Notes under the pieces: generated by a model
Seen by the model: the letters and a program-made list of their open reading frames with translations, nothing else
Database searches by the model: none
What the model was told of the DNA's origin: nothing
DNA from: Ginsengibacter sp963792025
GTDB lineage: Bacteria > Bacteroidota > Bacteroidia > Chitinophagales > Chitinophagaceae
Assembly (NCBI GenBank): GCA_963792025.1
Contig: CAWBUS010000005.1
Location: forward strand, 310,001-374,000
Length of the DNA stretch: 64,000 nt
Direction of reading: 5' to 3'
Translations under genes and position numbers: made by a program
Shown: positions 19,346 through 27,117 of the stretch, one piece after another
Layout: each line of letters begins with the position of its first letter
Position numbering within the stretch: position 1 is the stretch's first letter

Positions 19346-19393
19346 AGTTTTAAATACGGAAATTAAAGAGGAAAAACTTAAGTTAAAAAATAA

Positions 19394-19690
19394 TTAAGAA
19401 AGAGTTACGCCTTCCGCGAGGATCATCTTGGTAGAAGCGGCACGTTGCCTGATATTTTTTGCCGGTGCATATTCTGTTGAATGCCACCATTGCACTGCCA
19501 GGTCAGCGTTTGGAAATTCCAACACAACAAAACGGCCAGGCTGCCAATCGCCTTCCAAAGTTTCCGTTGCGCCACCACGAACAATAAATTTTCCCTGCCA
19601 GGCTGCGATTGAAGCGGGCGTTAGTTTTTTATATTCTTCATACAATTGCGGGTCTGTGATTTTTACATCTACAATAACGTAAGCTGGCAT
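19394..19690 (-). CDS. DUF1330-family protein
   Basis: This 98-residue protein matches the DUF1330 pattern well: the N-terminal MPAYVIVDVKITDPQLYEEYKK, then FIVRGGATETLEGDW and VVLEFPNADLAVQWWHS. The fold is a ferredoxin-like dimeric alpha/beta barrel. The biochemical function is unknown. It lies 55 bases after the molybdopterin oxidoreductase gene and 48 bases before the transporter gene, all on the minus strand. Confidence 0.9.
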   Translation of the reverse strand: MPAYVIVDVKITDPQLYEEYKKLTPASIAAWQGKFIVRGGATETLEGDWQPGRFVVLEFPNADLAVQWWHSTEYAPAKNIRQRAASTKMILAEGVTLS

Positions 19691-19745
19691 AATAGAATTT
19701 TTTATGAGTGATCAATTTCTTTGTAAGACAAGTAACGGTCGCATT

Positions 19746-20510
19746 TTATAAGCCCGAAAAGTAGTCGTATCCCTGTTCGTACCAATAATCAGGCGGGCGC
19801 TCATTACTGAATGACATGGTACCAATTCTTTTAAGATGCTTAATACCATATTTAACGGGAATGATTAAACGAAGCGGGTATCCCTGGTTCATGGGTAAAG
19901 GTTTACCATTCATTTCGTAACAAAGAATTGTTTGCGGATGCATCATGCTGGCCATGTCAATCCCTACATAATATTTTTTATTGGGTGTTACGAGGCCGAC
20001 GTATTTCATTTGCGTTTGTGCGGTAAGGTTATACTTAGCCGCAAAGTCGCTAAACTTAACACCGGCCCAATGGGTAACCTGGCTCCAACCCTCTATACAT
20101 TTAAAATCAAAAACAATATCAGTTTTTGGCAGGGCTTTTATTTCATCGAGAGTAATAAATAAAGTATCGCCGGGGTTACGTATTACCTGTAACTTCCAGT
20201 TTGATGGATCAAAATCATTTTCCATTCCAACATTGCCGTTTACTCTTACGTTCTTTACAGCATTAGAAACGGGATAGGATTTAGCAAGATGATTATCACT
20301 CAAAAAATTAGAAAAGAAATTCTCATTATAATTTAATACCGAACGCAACGGCCTCGGCACATCGGCAACCTTTGGCGCCTGGTGAAGATTCTTCCACGCA
20401 AAAACGGCTGCCACCAATAACAATATGAACACCGTAAAAGAAATAATAGTTTTACTTCTTAGTTTTTTTTCTGAAATAAGTATTTCTTCTTTATAATTCA
20501 TGTCTGTCAT
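19746..20510 (-). CDS. Molybdopterin-dependent oxidoreductase, sulfite-oxidase fold
   Basis: This 254-residue protein has one N-terminal membrane helix (about 20-38). A sulfite-oxidase-type molybdopterin domain follows; the cysteine that coordinates molybdenum is Cys138 in FDFKCIEGWS, and LRLIIPVKYGIKHLKRI is near the C-terminus. It has no twin-Arg signal that I can see, which is unusual for a molybdoenzyme of this type, so membrane anchoring by the helix is likely. It overlaps the stop of the cytochrome b gene by four bases (ATGA), so the two are translationally coupled and probably form one redox unit. The substrate is unknown; MsrP-type sulfoxide reduction or sulfite oxidation are options. 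Confidence 0.88.
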   Translation of the reverse strand: MTDMNYKEEILISEKKLRSKTIISFTVFILLLVAAVFAWKNLHQAPKVADVPRPLRSVLNYNENFFSNFLSDNHLAKSYPVSNAVKNVRVNGNVGMENDFDPSNWKLQVIRNPGDTLFITLDEIKALPKTDIVFDFKCIEGWSQVTHWAGVKFSDFAAKYNLTAQTQMKYVGLVTPNKKYYVGIDMASMMHPQTILCYEMNGKPLPMNQGYPLRLIIPVKYGIKHLKRIGTMSFSNERPPDYWYEQGYDYFSGL

Positions 20511-21400
20511 TTGTCGTGTTCTTTAGGGTCTGTTGGTTTATCATCGTTTGAAGAAACATCGTCATTCACATTTTCAATGCCTGTTGCATTAATTTCTTCA
20601 CCAGGTTTATTTACGTCCGTCACGTTATCATTTTGAGGTTCATTTTTAAACTCCATTGGTTCATTAATATTTATAACAGGCGCTTTAAACTGATTCAACT
20701 CATTATCGTTATTAATAACAGATGGTTGCAACGCAATCTCCTTAACAGCAGGCAATACATCCAGCCCTGTAACCATGCTTCTGAAATTATTCCATCCGGC
20801 AAGTATCACCTGTACAATGTGGACAACAAAAAATAAAGTAAAAAGTATTGTCAAAATAAAATGCTCCGCCCGTGCCCACTCATAGCCACCGAGCAGGGCA
20901 ACCAAACCATGAAACTGGATAGGTTTATAAATTGAAAGCCCCGTGAGCAAAGATCCAAGCCCCATGATAATTACACCGGTATACGCAATGCGTTGCGCCG
21001 CGTTATATTTTTTTTGCGGAGGACCAGTTTTCTTTATGTGTAAATCATGCAACACCACCTGGAATGATTCTTTCCAGGATTTTTTATTTGGAAAAATAAG
21101 CCGCCATTCACCGGAAAAAATAAGGTATAAAACATAGATAAATCCATTGATAGCGAATATCCACATAAAAACAAAGTGCAGGCTCATTCCTTCTGCAAGC
21201 CTGAAAGGAATATGTAAAGCTTTGTAAAAGGAATCAGGAAAAAATTTCAACACTGTTGTATTGCCCCAGCCAAGCCGGTAAGGATCGTATGCCCAGTAAA
21301 TCAGCATGCCACTCCAGATCATAACAGCAATAACAGGAAAATTAATCCAGTGAAACCAGCGGATGGCAAGCGGATGTTTCTTGATTACTTTTTTCATCAA
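20507..21400 (-). CDS. Membrane cytochrome b subunit (cytochrome b561 type)
   Basis: This 297-residue protein has four to five membrane helices with histidines suited to bind haem (IRWFHWINFPV, ALHIPF, SLHFVFMW, HFILTILFTLFFVVHIVQ). These match cytochrome b/b561 subunits such as PhsC or YedZ-like electron carriers. The last 70 residues are a soluble tail rich in Asn, Asp and Glu (NDDVSSNDDKPTDPKEHDK). It is the first gene of the pair with the molybdopterin oxidoreductase, to which it presumably passes electrons from quinol. Other haem subunit types are possible. Confidence 0.85.
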   Translation of the reverse strand: MMKKVIKKHPLAIRWFHWINFPVIAVMIWSGMLIYWAYDPYRLGWGNTTVLKFFPDSFYKALHIPFRLAEGMSLHFVFMWIFAINGFIYVLYLIFSGEWRLIFPNKKSWKESFQVVLHDLHIKKTGPPQKKYNAAQRIAYTGVIIMGLGSLLTGLSIYKPIQFHGLVALLGGYEWARAEHFILTILFTLFFVVHIVQVILAGWNNFRSMVTGLDVLPAVKEIALQPSVINNDNELNQFKAPVININEPMEFKNEPQNDNVTDVNKPGEEINATGIENVNDDVSSNDDKPTDPKEHDK

Positions 21401-21591
21401 TCTAAATTATTACTTTTTTCGTGTTTTAGTTTTAGTCAATCAATAAAGTGCTGGATTAGCATTGGACATCATTACCAATTTTGCATGAAATATAAAACAA
21501 TATGATTTGTAAATTTGTTTCCAATTACGTAATCAGGCTTCAAATAGTTGCAGATTTTTTTATATTAAATTGTTAATAAAAACCAGTATTT

Positions 21592-21756
21592 ATGGGCGTA
21601 TGGAGACAAATAGCAGAATACCTCTGGATAAAAAAAAGAGACCCTAATGCCCCTCATTCCAAATGGATTGGCTATATGCATGGCATGAACCGTATTTCTA
21701 TCCTTTTATTTTTACTTGCGATAATTATTATGATCATCCGGTTAATTAGAGGATAA
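21592..21756 (+). CDS. 54-residue single-pass membrane protein
   Basis: The ATG at 21592 opens a 54-codon frame ending in TAA. It has an amphipathic start (MGVWRQIAEYLWIKKRDPN), the segment WIGYMHGMNRISI, and a membrane helix made of LLFLLAIIIMIIRLI. This looks like a small Bacteroidetes-only family (I think DUF6728) whose members share the pattern QIxEYLxIKKxDP...YMHGxNRISI. It is too short for most gene callers. It lies between the cytochrome b gene (divergent) and the rluD-type gene on the same strand, 68 bases ahead. Confidence 0.7.
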   Translation: MGVWRQIAEYLWIKKRDPNAPHSKWIGYMHGMNRISILLFLLAIIIMIIRLIRG

Positions 21757-21824
21757 ATCTTTCACATTTACCTTATCTTGACGTCCTGCTTTGATCAGGC
21801 ATGCAATAATAAATTATTATAATA

Positions 21825-22859
21825 ATGAATGAAGAGGAAATACACGAGGATAATGAAGAGCTATTTGAGAAGCTGAGCATTGTTTGTGCGTTGGGACAAG
21901 ACCCGTTAAGGATTGATAAATTTTTAATGAACCGGATTGAGGGCGCTACGAGAAATAAAATTCAGCAGGCAATAGAAGTGGAACGGGTATTGGTTAACGA
22001 GCATCCTATAAAATCAAATTATAAAGTTAGGCCCAACGATAAGATTATTATTTACGATACTTATCTTCCTGAAAGCTCAGAAATTGTTCCCGAAAACATT
22101 CCCTTCACCATCGTATATGAAGATGAAGACGTAATGGTAGTTAATAAAGAGCCGGGCATGGTGGTACATCCCGGCAGTGGCAATCCCGGTGGCACTTTGG
22201 TAAATGCGGTTGCCTGGTATTTAAAACAAAATAATCCAAACGTCAATGAAACCGATCTCGCACGTTTTGGTTTAGTTCATCGAATAGACAAAAACACTTC
22301 AGGTCTTTTAGTAATGGCAAAAACACCTAAGGCAATGACAAATCTTGCCAAACAATTTTTTGATCACACCGTTCATCGTCGTTATGTTGCTTTGGTATGG
22401 GGAGATTTTGAAGAAGGTGAAGGAACTATCAATGCCCATGTTGGTCGTCACCAAAGGTTTAGAAAATTATTTACATCTTATCCTGATGGTGAACATGGTA
22501 AAGAAGCCATCACGCATTATAAAGTATTGGAAAAATTTAATTATGTAACGCTTGTTGAATGCAGGCTTGAGACAGGCCGTACCCACCAGATACGTGTGCA
22601 CATGCAACTGATCGGTCACCCGCTATTTAATGATGACACTTATGGCGGAGACAGAATTGTAAAAGGAACCGTGTTTTCCAAATACAAACAATTTGTTGAC
22701 AACTGTTTTGCCATTTGCCCGCGTCATGCACTACATGCGCAGCAACTAGGTTTTATTCACCCAACAACAAAAAAGCAAATGTATTTTGAAAGTGAATTAC
22801 CGGAAGATATGATAGCTTTAATTGAGAAGTGGAGGAAATATAGTGTGAATAGGGATTGA
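21825..22859 (+). CDS. rluD: RluA-family pseudouridine synthase
   Basis: This 344-residue protein converts uridine to pseudouridine in RNA. An S4 RNA-binding domain (about 27-90) with RIDKFLMNRIEGATRNKIQQAI comes first. The catalytic domain follows, with Asp155 in HRIDKNTSGLLVMAKT and the KRR-type segment RTHQIRVHMQLIGHPLFND. The S4 domain and length fit RluD, which modifies helix 69 of 23S rRNA, but RluC-like specificity cannot be excluded. A monocistronic gene with a short spacer before the toxin-antitoxin genes. Confidence 0.9.
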   Translation: MNEEEIHEDNEELFEKLSIVCALGQDPLRIDKFLMNRIEGATRNKIQQAIEVERVLVNEHPIKSNYKVRPNDKIIIYDTYLPESSEIVPENIPFTIVYEDEDVMVVNKEPGMVVHPGSGNPGGTLVNAVAWYLKQNNPNVNETDLARFGLVHRIDKNTSGLLVMAKTPKAMTNLAKQFFDHTVHRRYVALVWGDFEEGEGTINAHVGRHQRFRKLFTSYPDGEHGKEAITHYKVLEKFNYVTLVECRLETGRTHQIRVHMQLIGHPLFNDDTYGGDRIVKGTVFSKYKQFVDNCFAICPRHALHAQQLGFIHPTTKKQMYFESELPEDMIALIEKWRKYSVNRD

Positions 22860-22985
22860 CAAATAGATTTTAAAATGATAGATTAAACCACCGAAATTGC
22901 GTAGCCTATACAATTTTACATTAATCGCCGCCACCTAATATGTAATGCGAAAAATGTTGATTAATTTTAATCATCAATAATTATT

Positions 22986-23228
22986 ATGAATACAAAGGAT
23001 AAAAAGGACGATATACTTCAAAAACTTCAATCAACAAATGATGAACAATTAATTGAAGAAGTTTATGAATTACTGAATCCTAATGAAGCTATTAAAAATA
23101 TCCCCATAAGTGATCTGCCTGATGATTTACAAGTTAAAATAAACCGTGCATTAGATGATTATAGAAACGGCCGGTATATCACGCACGAGCAGATGAAACA
23201 AAAGGTTGAGAAATGGCTTACCAGTTAG
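22986..23228 (+). CDS. Probable antitoxin of a type II toxin-antitoxin pair
   Basis: This 80-residue protein is acidic and helical (DDLQVKINRALDDYRNGRYITHEQMKQKVEKWL), with the shape of the short antitoxins that pair with ParE/RelE toxins. The C-terminal YITHEQMKQKVEKWL is the expected toxin-wrapping helix. It overlaps the start of the toxin frame by 16 bases, a common TA arrangement. No DNA-binding motif is obvious, so any autorepression would be through the toxin complex. The toxin gene behind it is frameshifted. Confidence 0.7.
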   Translation: MNTKDKKDDILQKLQSTNDEQLIEEVYELLNPNEAIKNIPISDLPDDLQVKINRALDDYRNGRYITHEQMKQKVEKWLTS

Positions 23229-23507
23229 TATGGTCTGCTGAAGCAGAAGATTATTTCAGAAATATTGTATTATATATTAAAGAAACCTGGTCTGTACAAT
23301 CATCAGAAAAATTTATTGCGCACATACAGAAGATTAGAAAAGCTTACTGCATCGCCCGGTTCAGCCCGGCCTACATCTCAACAATTAATTTACATTTATA
23401 AACTAGATCGTAAAAATGTATTGTTCTTTTCTTTGGAAGAAAATTATCTTATTCTATTAAGTATTTATCCTTATAAAAAAGATATTACCAGAAGTAAGTA
23501 TTATTGA
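23213..23507 (+). pseudogene. RelE/ParE-type toxin gene interrupted by a frameshift
   Basis: The first frame gives MAYQLVWSAEAEDYFRNIV and YIKETWSVQSSEKFIAHIQKIRK, typical of a ParE/RelE toxin. It then runs into an unrelated tail and stops at 23401. Removing one base from the A-run at 23338-23341 restores a clean continuation, KLTASPGSARP then the C-terminal part VLFFSLEENYLILLSIYPYKKDIT, ending at 23507. That gives about 97 residues, the normal size. So this looks like a one-base insertion in a gene that is otherwise intact. It may be a genuine inactivation of the toxin or a sequencing error. Confidence 0.75.
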
Positions 23508-23511
23508 TTTA

Positions 23512-24447
23512 TCATCTTACAAAATCAAACAACGTCGCCGTAAAAATTCCATGTTCTCTCTTCTTAAAAATAACTTTCCAGTTGCCGTTATATCTGAGAA
23601 CAGATGGAACCAAAAGATCACCGGCTTTTGTCATTTGCACTTCCATGTCTACGTTAAAATCATAAACCCCCGCATCATAACTTATTGAATAATTGCGGGC
23701 GACAATTTCAAAAGTTTTTTCATTGAACCATGTTGTCATTTCATCTATCACTACGTTACTTTTTTTATCATCCTTCGCTTTAACTGTAAATACATAACAG
23801 GGCAGATTACTATAATTTCGGTAATCAATATTCATATCGTACTTGTCGGCCATTGATTTGCTGAATATCTCCGTCTTATCACTTACAAAGGGCAGTCCAC
23901 TTATTTTCTTGCCTGGATTAAAAAAAAGCATTTTTAATTGTTCCTTGTGTTTATCTATTCCGCTCAACCCTTTTGTAGAAAACTCGAAACCTTTTACGAT
24001 ATTAGTTTCTCCACAAACAGAATCTTTTGTAAAAAAAAGTCCGGCATAGAGCTGGGCTGTATAATAATTAAAATCTCCTGATGCGTTATACATATTACCT
24101 GTAGTAGTTTGCTGCAATACCTGCATTTTCCTGCAATTGTGAGTCCGGATTTGTTTTATTTTACTTAGTAATGAAGCTTCGATCTTATTACTTTTGTCCA
24201 ACATCCTTATATCGTTTATAGAAGTATAACCTATTACCCGCAGATTACGAAAAGCCTTATAGAAAGTGGTATCGTTTTTAACTCTTTCAATAAAAGAAGC
24301 AACATCTAATTTGCTGTTAACTACAATTTCAGAAAGTGTTATATAATTGTTTTCAACTTTAACTACGCTGTCTTTTTTTTGGTCCTGGGCAAAAAGGAAT
24401 AAGGAACTTCCCAACCAAAGAGCCGTCACAAAAAAAGACTTAACCAT
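23512..24447 (-). CDS. Secreted hypothetical protein
   Basis: This 311-residue protein has an N-terminal signal peptide (MVKSFFVTALWLGSSLFLFAQ). The mature part is beta-rich with few cysteines. LSEIVVNSKLDVASFIERVKNDTTFYKAFRNLR near the start resembles the hinge region of several Bacteroidetes outer-membrane-associated proteins, but I do not recognise the family. It ends the minus-strand run from the trmH-type gene to def, 47 bases after def. It converges on the frameshifted toxin gene, whose stop is four bases away. Confidence 0.7.
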   Translation of the reverse strand: MVKSFFVTALWLGSSLFLFAQDQKKDSVVKVENNYITLSEIVVNSKLDVASFIERVKNDTTFYKAFRNLRVIGYTSINDIRMLDKSNKIEASLLSKIKQIRTHNCRKMQVLQQTTTGNMYNASGDFNYYTAQLYAGLFFTKDSVCGETNIVKGFEFSTKGLSGIDKHKEQLKMLFFNPGKKISGLPFVSDKTEIFSKSMADKYDMNIDYRNYSNLPCYVFTVKAKDDKKSNVVIDEMTTWFNEKTFEIVARNYSISYDAGVYDFNVDMEVQMTKAGDLLVPSVLRYNGNWKVIFKKREHGIFTATLFDFVR

Positions 24448-24494
24448 TCCTGAAATTAGGGATTAATATGAGAGAGAATTGTAAAAGTAATATC

Positions 24495-25073
24495 CTATTT
24501 AACGAAAGACATTCTGTAATCAACTGATATCTTCCCTTTGGAAATATTATCCAGCTTACGCTTCAGAAGATTCTTTTTAAGGGGCTTTAAGTAATCTATA
24601 AACAGTTTCCCGTCTATATGATCATATTCATGAAGAATTACACGGGCCGTAACGCCATTAAAGGTTTTCGAGTGCTGCACAAAGTTTTCATCAAAAAAAG
24701 TAATATCTACTTCCTCCTTTCTTAGAATGTCTTCCCTGATTTTTGGTATACTAAGGCATCCTTCATTATATAACCAATCCTCGCCATTAATACTATTTAT
24801 TTTTGAATTAATGAAAACTCCTTTAAAACCTGCATCATTCGGGTAATCCCACTTTTCATCTTCTTCAAGGCTGGCAATTATCTGTAAACTATCCATTACA
24901 AACAACCGGATATCTTTATTGATTTGCGGTGCAGCCAGGCCTACTCCCTTGCTATTATACATGGTTTCCCACATGTCCTCAATTAACCTGTTCAATTCAG
25001 GATAATCGGGTGTAATTTCTTTACCTACTTTTCTTAAAACCGGGTTGCCGTATGCTACTATGGGAAGAACCAT
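24495..25073 (-). CDS. def: Peptide deformylase
   Basis: This 192-residue cytoplasmic metalloenzyme removes the formyl group from new proteins. All three conserved motifs are present: GVGLAAPQI (motif I, near residue 41), EGCLSIP (motif II, supplies the Cys metal ligand) and HEYDHIDGKLF (motif III, two His ligands and catalytic Glu). The length is typical. Its own -7 box (25103-25110) lies in the 96-base gap to the ruvX gene, so it may be transcribed separately from the genes before it. Confidence 0.95.
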   Translation of the reverse strand: MVLPIVAYGNPVLRKVGKEITPDYPELNRLIEDMWETMYNSKGVGLAAPQINKDIRLFVMDSLQIIASLEEDEKWDYPNDAGFKGVFINSKINSINGEDWLYNEGCLSIPKIREDILRKEEVDITFFDENFVQHSKTFNGVTARVILHEYDHIDGKLFIDYLKPLKKNLLKRKLDNISKGKISVDYRMSFVK

Positions 25074-25102
25074 TAATGTGTTTATTTATTTAAAAATTTC
25101 CG

Positions 25103-25110
25103 CAAATTTA
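25103..25110 (-). promoter_or_regulatory. -7 box for def
   Basis: The minus strand reads TAAATTTG, an exact TAnnTTTG match, 29 bases before the def ATG and inside the gap after ruvX. It suggests def has its own promoter. Confidence 0.45.
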
Positions 25111-25169
25111 AAACTTTTGAACAGTAATAAATGCGGTTGACAAATATCAGAACTTTAAAAAAATTTTAT

Positions 25170-25583
25170 TTATGAAATGCTTTGCATATACTCCTGTAAC
25201 ATAATAGTGGCGGCGATTTCATCCACAGTCTTTTTATTGCGGCGATCTTTCTTTTTCATACCCATATCAAGCATCGCCCGCCTGGCCATTTTTGAAGTGT
25301 ATCTTTCATCAACTTTCTTTAGTGGAATTTGCGGAAACTCTTTTTTGAGTTTAACAATGATTGCTTCTACCAACGGTGTTGCATGGGTATCAGAATCATC
25401 GAGGTTTTTCGGTTCGCCAATGATTATTAATTCCACTTCTTCCTGTCGAAAATAGTTCTTTAAAAACGAAATCAATTCTTTAGAGTCAACGGTTGTTAAT
25501 CCGGTCGAAATAATTTGCAAAGGGTCTGTAACTGCAATGCCTGTACGCTTTGATCCATAATCAATACACAGAATTCTTGCCAT
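25170..25583 (-). CDS. ruvX: Putative pre-16S rRNA nuclease, RuvX/YqgF family
   Basis: This 137-residue RNase-H-fold protein takes part in 16S rRNA 5'-end maturation. Motifs: ILCIDYGSKRTGIAVTDP (first catalytic Asp), GEPKNLDDSDTHATP, and VDERYTSKMARRAML (acidic residues of the second catalytic motif). The length is normal. The prenyltransferase gene ends seven bases before this start, indicating an operon. Older annotations call this a Holliday-junction resolvase. Confidence 0.92.
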   Translation of the reverse strand: MARILCIDYGSKRTGIAVTDPLQIISTGLTTVDSKELISFLKNYFRQEEVELIIIGEPKNLDDSDTHATPLVEAIIVKLKKEFPQIPLKKVDERYTSKMARRAMLDMGMKKKDRRNKKTVDEIAATIMLQEYMQSIS

Positions 25584-25590
25584 TACAATT

Positions 25591-26472
25591 TCAGGTATGA
25601 AGATTAAAATAAATATCTATTAAAACAAACAATGAAAAAATAACCGAAGCAATACCGTTTGAAGTAAAGAAAGCACGGTTGACCCTGCTTAAATCTTTTG
25701 GCTTTACCAGTGTGTGCTGGTAAAAAAGGAAGTACCCAAAAATGGCAGCCCCTGCCCAATAGAACCAGCCAAATTTCCCAAATATGCCGGCTGTAAGAAT
25801 AGATGTAAAAGATAAAACATGAAGAGACTCGCTCACACGAAGTGCCCTGTTTGCGCCAAGCATAGAGGGAATAGAGCGCAATTGATTCACCTTATCGAAC
25901 TCTTCATCCTGCAATGCGTAAATAATATCGAAGCCACTTACCCAAAACAAGACGGACAATGAAAATAAAACCGGAACCAACGCGAATTTTCCAGTAACAG
26001 CAATATAAGCGCCAATAGGTGACAGGCTCAATCCGAGCCCAAGTACAAGGTGGCACAGCGATGTAAATCTCTTTGTATAACTATAAAATAATATTACAAA
26101 TAAAGCAACCGGCGCCAATACCAGGCACATTGCATTTATGAAATAGGTAGTTACGATAAATGCAATGCAACTGCTGACGACAAAAATCATCGCATTTCTT
26201 TTGCTTATAATTCCTGCAGGTATTTCTCTTACCGCGGTCCTTGGATTTATGGCATCAAAATCAGCATCGAGCCAACGGTTAAAAGCCATTGCAGCGCTTC
26301 GGGCAAAAACCATACAAAGCAATACCAATATCAACAGTTCCCACCAGGGCTTATAGGTTTCGAAATTCATTGCCTTTAATCCAAGCGCAAAACCGATAAA
26401 TGCGAAAGGCATAGCGAACACAGTGTGCGCAAAAGTTACAAGAGACAAATAATTTTTAATCGACTTGACCAT
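25591..26472 (-). CDS. UbiA-family prenyltransferase
   Basis: This 293-residue membrane protein has eight to nine helices. The prenyl-diphosphate-binding aspartate motif is NRWLDADFDAINPRTAVREIPAG (about residues 65-87); the second is DIIYALQDEEFD (about 184-195). This pattern is that of the 4-hydroxybenzoate octaprenyltransferase (UbiA-like) branch that Bacteroidetes carry although they make menaquinone, so the aromatic acceptor is uncertain. It lies between the RNA methyltransferase gene (21 bases before) and ruvX (seven bases after) on the same strand. Confidence 0.85.
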   Translation of the reverse strand: MVKSIKNYLSLVTFAHTVFAMPFAFIGFALGLKAMNFETYKPWWELLILVLLCMVFARSAAMAFNRWLDADFDAINPRTAVREIPAGIISKRNAMIFVVSSCIAFIVTTYFINAMCLVLAPVALFVILFYSYTKRFTSLCHLVLGLGLSLSPIGAYIAVTGKFALVPVLFSLSVLFWVSGFDIIYALQDEEFDKVNQLRSIPSMLGANRALRVSESLHVLSFTSILTAGIFGKFGWFYWAGAAIFGYFLFYQHTLVKPKDLSRVNRAFFTSNGIASVIFSLFVLIDIYFNLHT

Positions 26473-26493
26473 AATGCGATACTAAATAATTTT

Positions 26494-27024
26494 TTAAATG
26501 GATTTTGCTTTCACTGCTTCCCACAACACAATACCTGCAGCAACTGAAATATTTAATGAATGCTTCATGCCAAACTGTGGAATTTCTATACAGCCATCAC
26601 ACAAAATAATAGTTTCCTGTTCAACGCCACTAACTTCATTTCCAAAAATAAAAACAGTTTTATCAACGTTTAGTTCGGAAAATCTTTCAAGCGAAATACT
26701 ATCAGCAACCTGTTCCACTGCAAATATTTTAAAATTATTTTGCCTTAGTTCTTCCACTGCCATTTTTGTACTTTCAAAATATTTCCACTCAACCGATTCC
26801 TGGGCACCCAAGGCGGTTTTTGAAATTTCTTTATGCGGCGGTTTTGCCGTGTAACCTGTCATATATACGGCTTCGATTAAAAACGCATCGGCCGTGCGAA
26901 ATACACTACCCACATTATAAGCGCTCCTGATATTTTCCAACAATGCAATTACCGGTATTTTTTCTGCACGCCTTACTTCATCAACAGATTTGCGGTTCAA
27001 TTCATCCATGCTCAGTTTTCTCAT
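26494..27024 (-). CDS. TrmH/SpoU-family RNA methyltransferase
   Basis: About 176 residues from the ATG at 27024. SPOUT methyltransferases add a 2'-O-methyl group to tRNA or rRNA ribose. The three family motifs are ALLENIRSAYNVGSVFRTAD (motif 1), VFIFGNEVSGV (motif 2) and IPQFGMKHSLNISVAAGIVL (motif 3, the knot). The frame is open to 27105, but an exact -7 box at 27043-27050 fits the later ATG, and MRKLSMDELNR is a more natural start. It is divergent from mutS. The target nucleotide cannot be told. Confidence 0.88.
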   Translation of the reverse strand: MRKLSMDELNRKSVDEVRRAEKIPVIALLENIRSAYNVGSVFRTADAFLIEAVYMTGYTAKPPHKEISKTALGAQESVEWKYFESTKMAVEELRQNNFKIFAVEQVADSISLERFSELNVDKTVFIFGNEVSGVEQETIILCDGCIEIPQFGMKHSLNISVAAGIVLWEAVKAKSI

Positions 27025-27042
27025 CAAAAGGCTATTAATTTG

Positions 27043-27050
27043 CAAAAATA
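27043..27050 (-). promoter_or_regulatory. -7 box for the trmH-type gene
   Basis: The minus strand reads TATTTTTG, exact TAnnTTTG, 18 bases before the ATG at 27024. It supports that start over the longer open frame and is likely to drive the trmH-ubiA-ruvX run. Confidence 0.5.
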
Positions 27051-27068
27051 GTTTAAAAGCCTCATCCC

Positions 27069-27086
27069 TCCCGACAGCTATCGGGA
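27069..27086. repeat. 18-base near-perfect palindrome between trmH-type gene and mutS
   Basis: TCCCGACAGCTATCGGGA is a palindrome apart from one position (C at 27075 facing A at 27080). It sits in the middle of the divergent spacer, between the two sets of start signals. The CCCGATAGCTATCGGG core is a type of short interspersed repeat I associate with Bacteroidetes genomes. It might also be an operator shared by the two genes. Confidence 0.6.
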
Positions 27087-27117
27087 TTTCAAAGGAGAAG
27101 GACAATATTTGCGATCA

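Noticed and set aside
27025..27105. Earlier start for the trmH-type methyltransferase
   Set aside because: It would run over its own -7 box and the palindrome; the ATG at 27024 suits the family's length and motifs.
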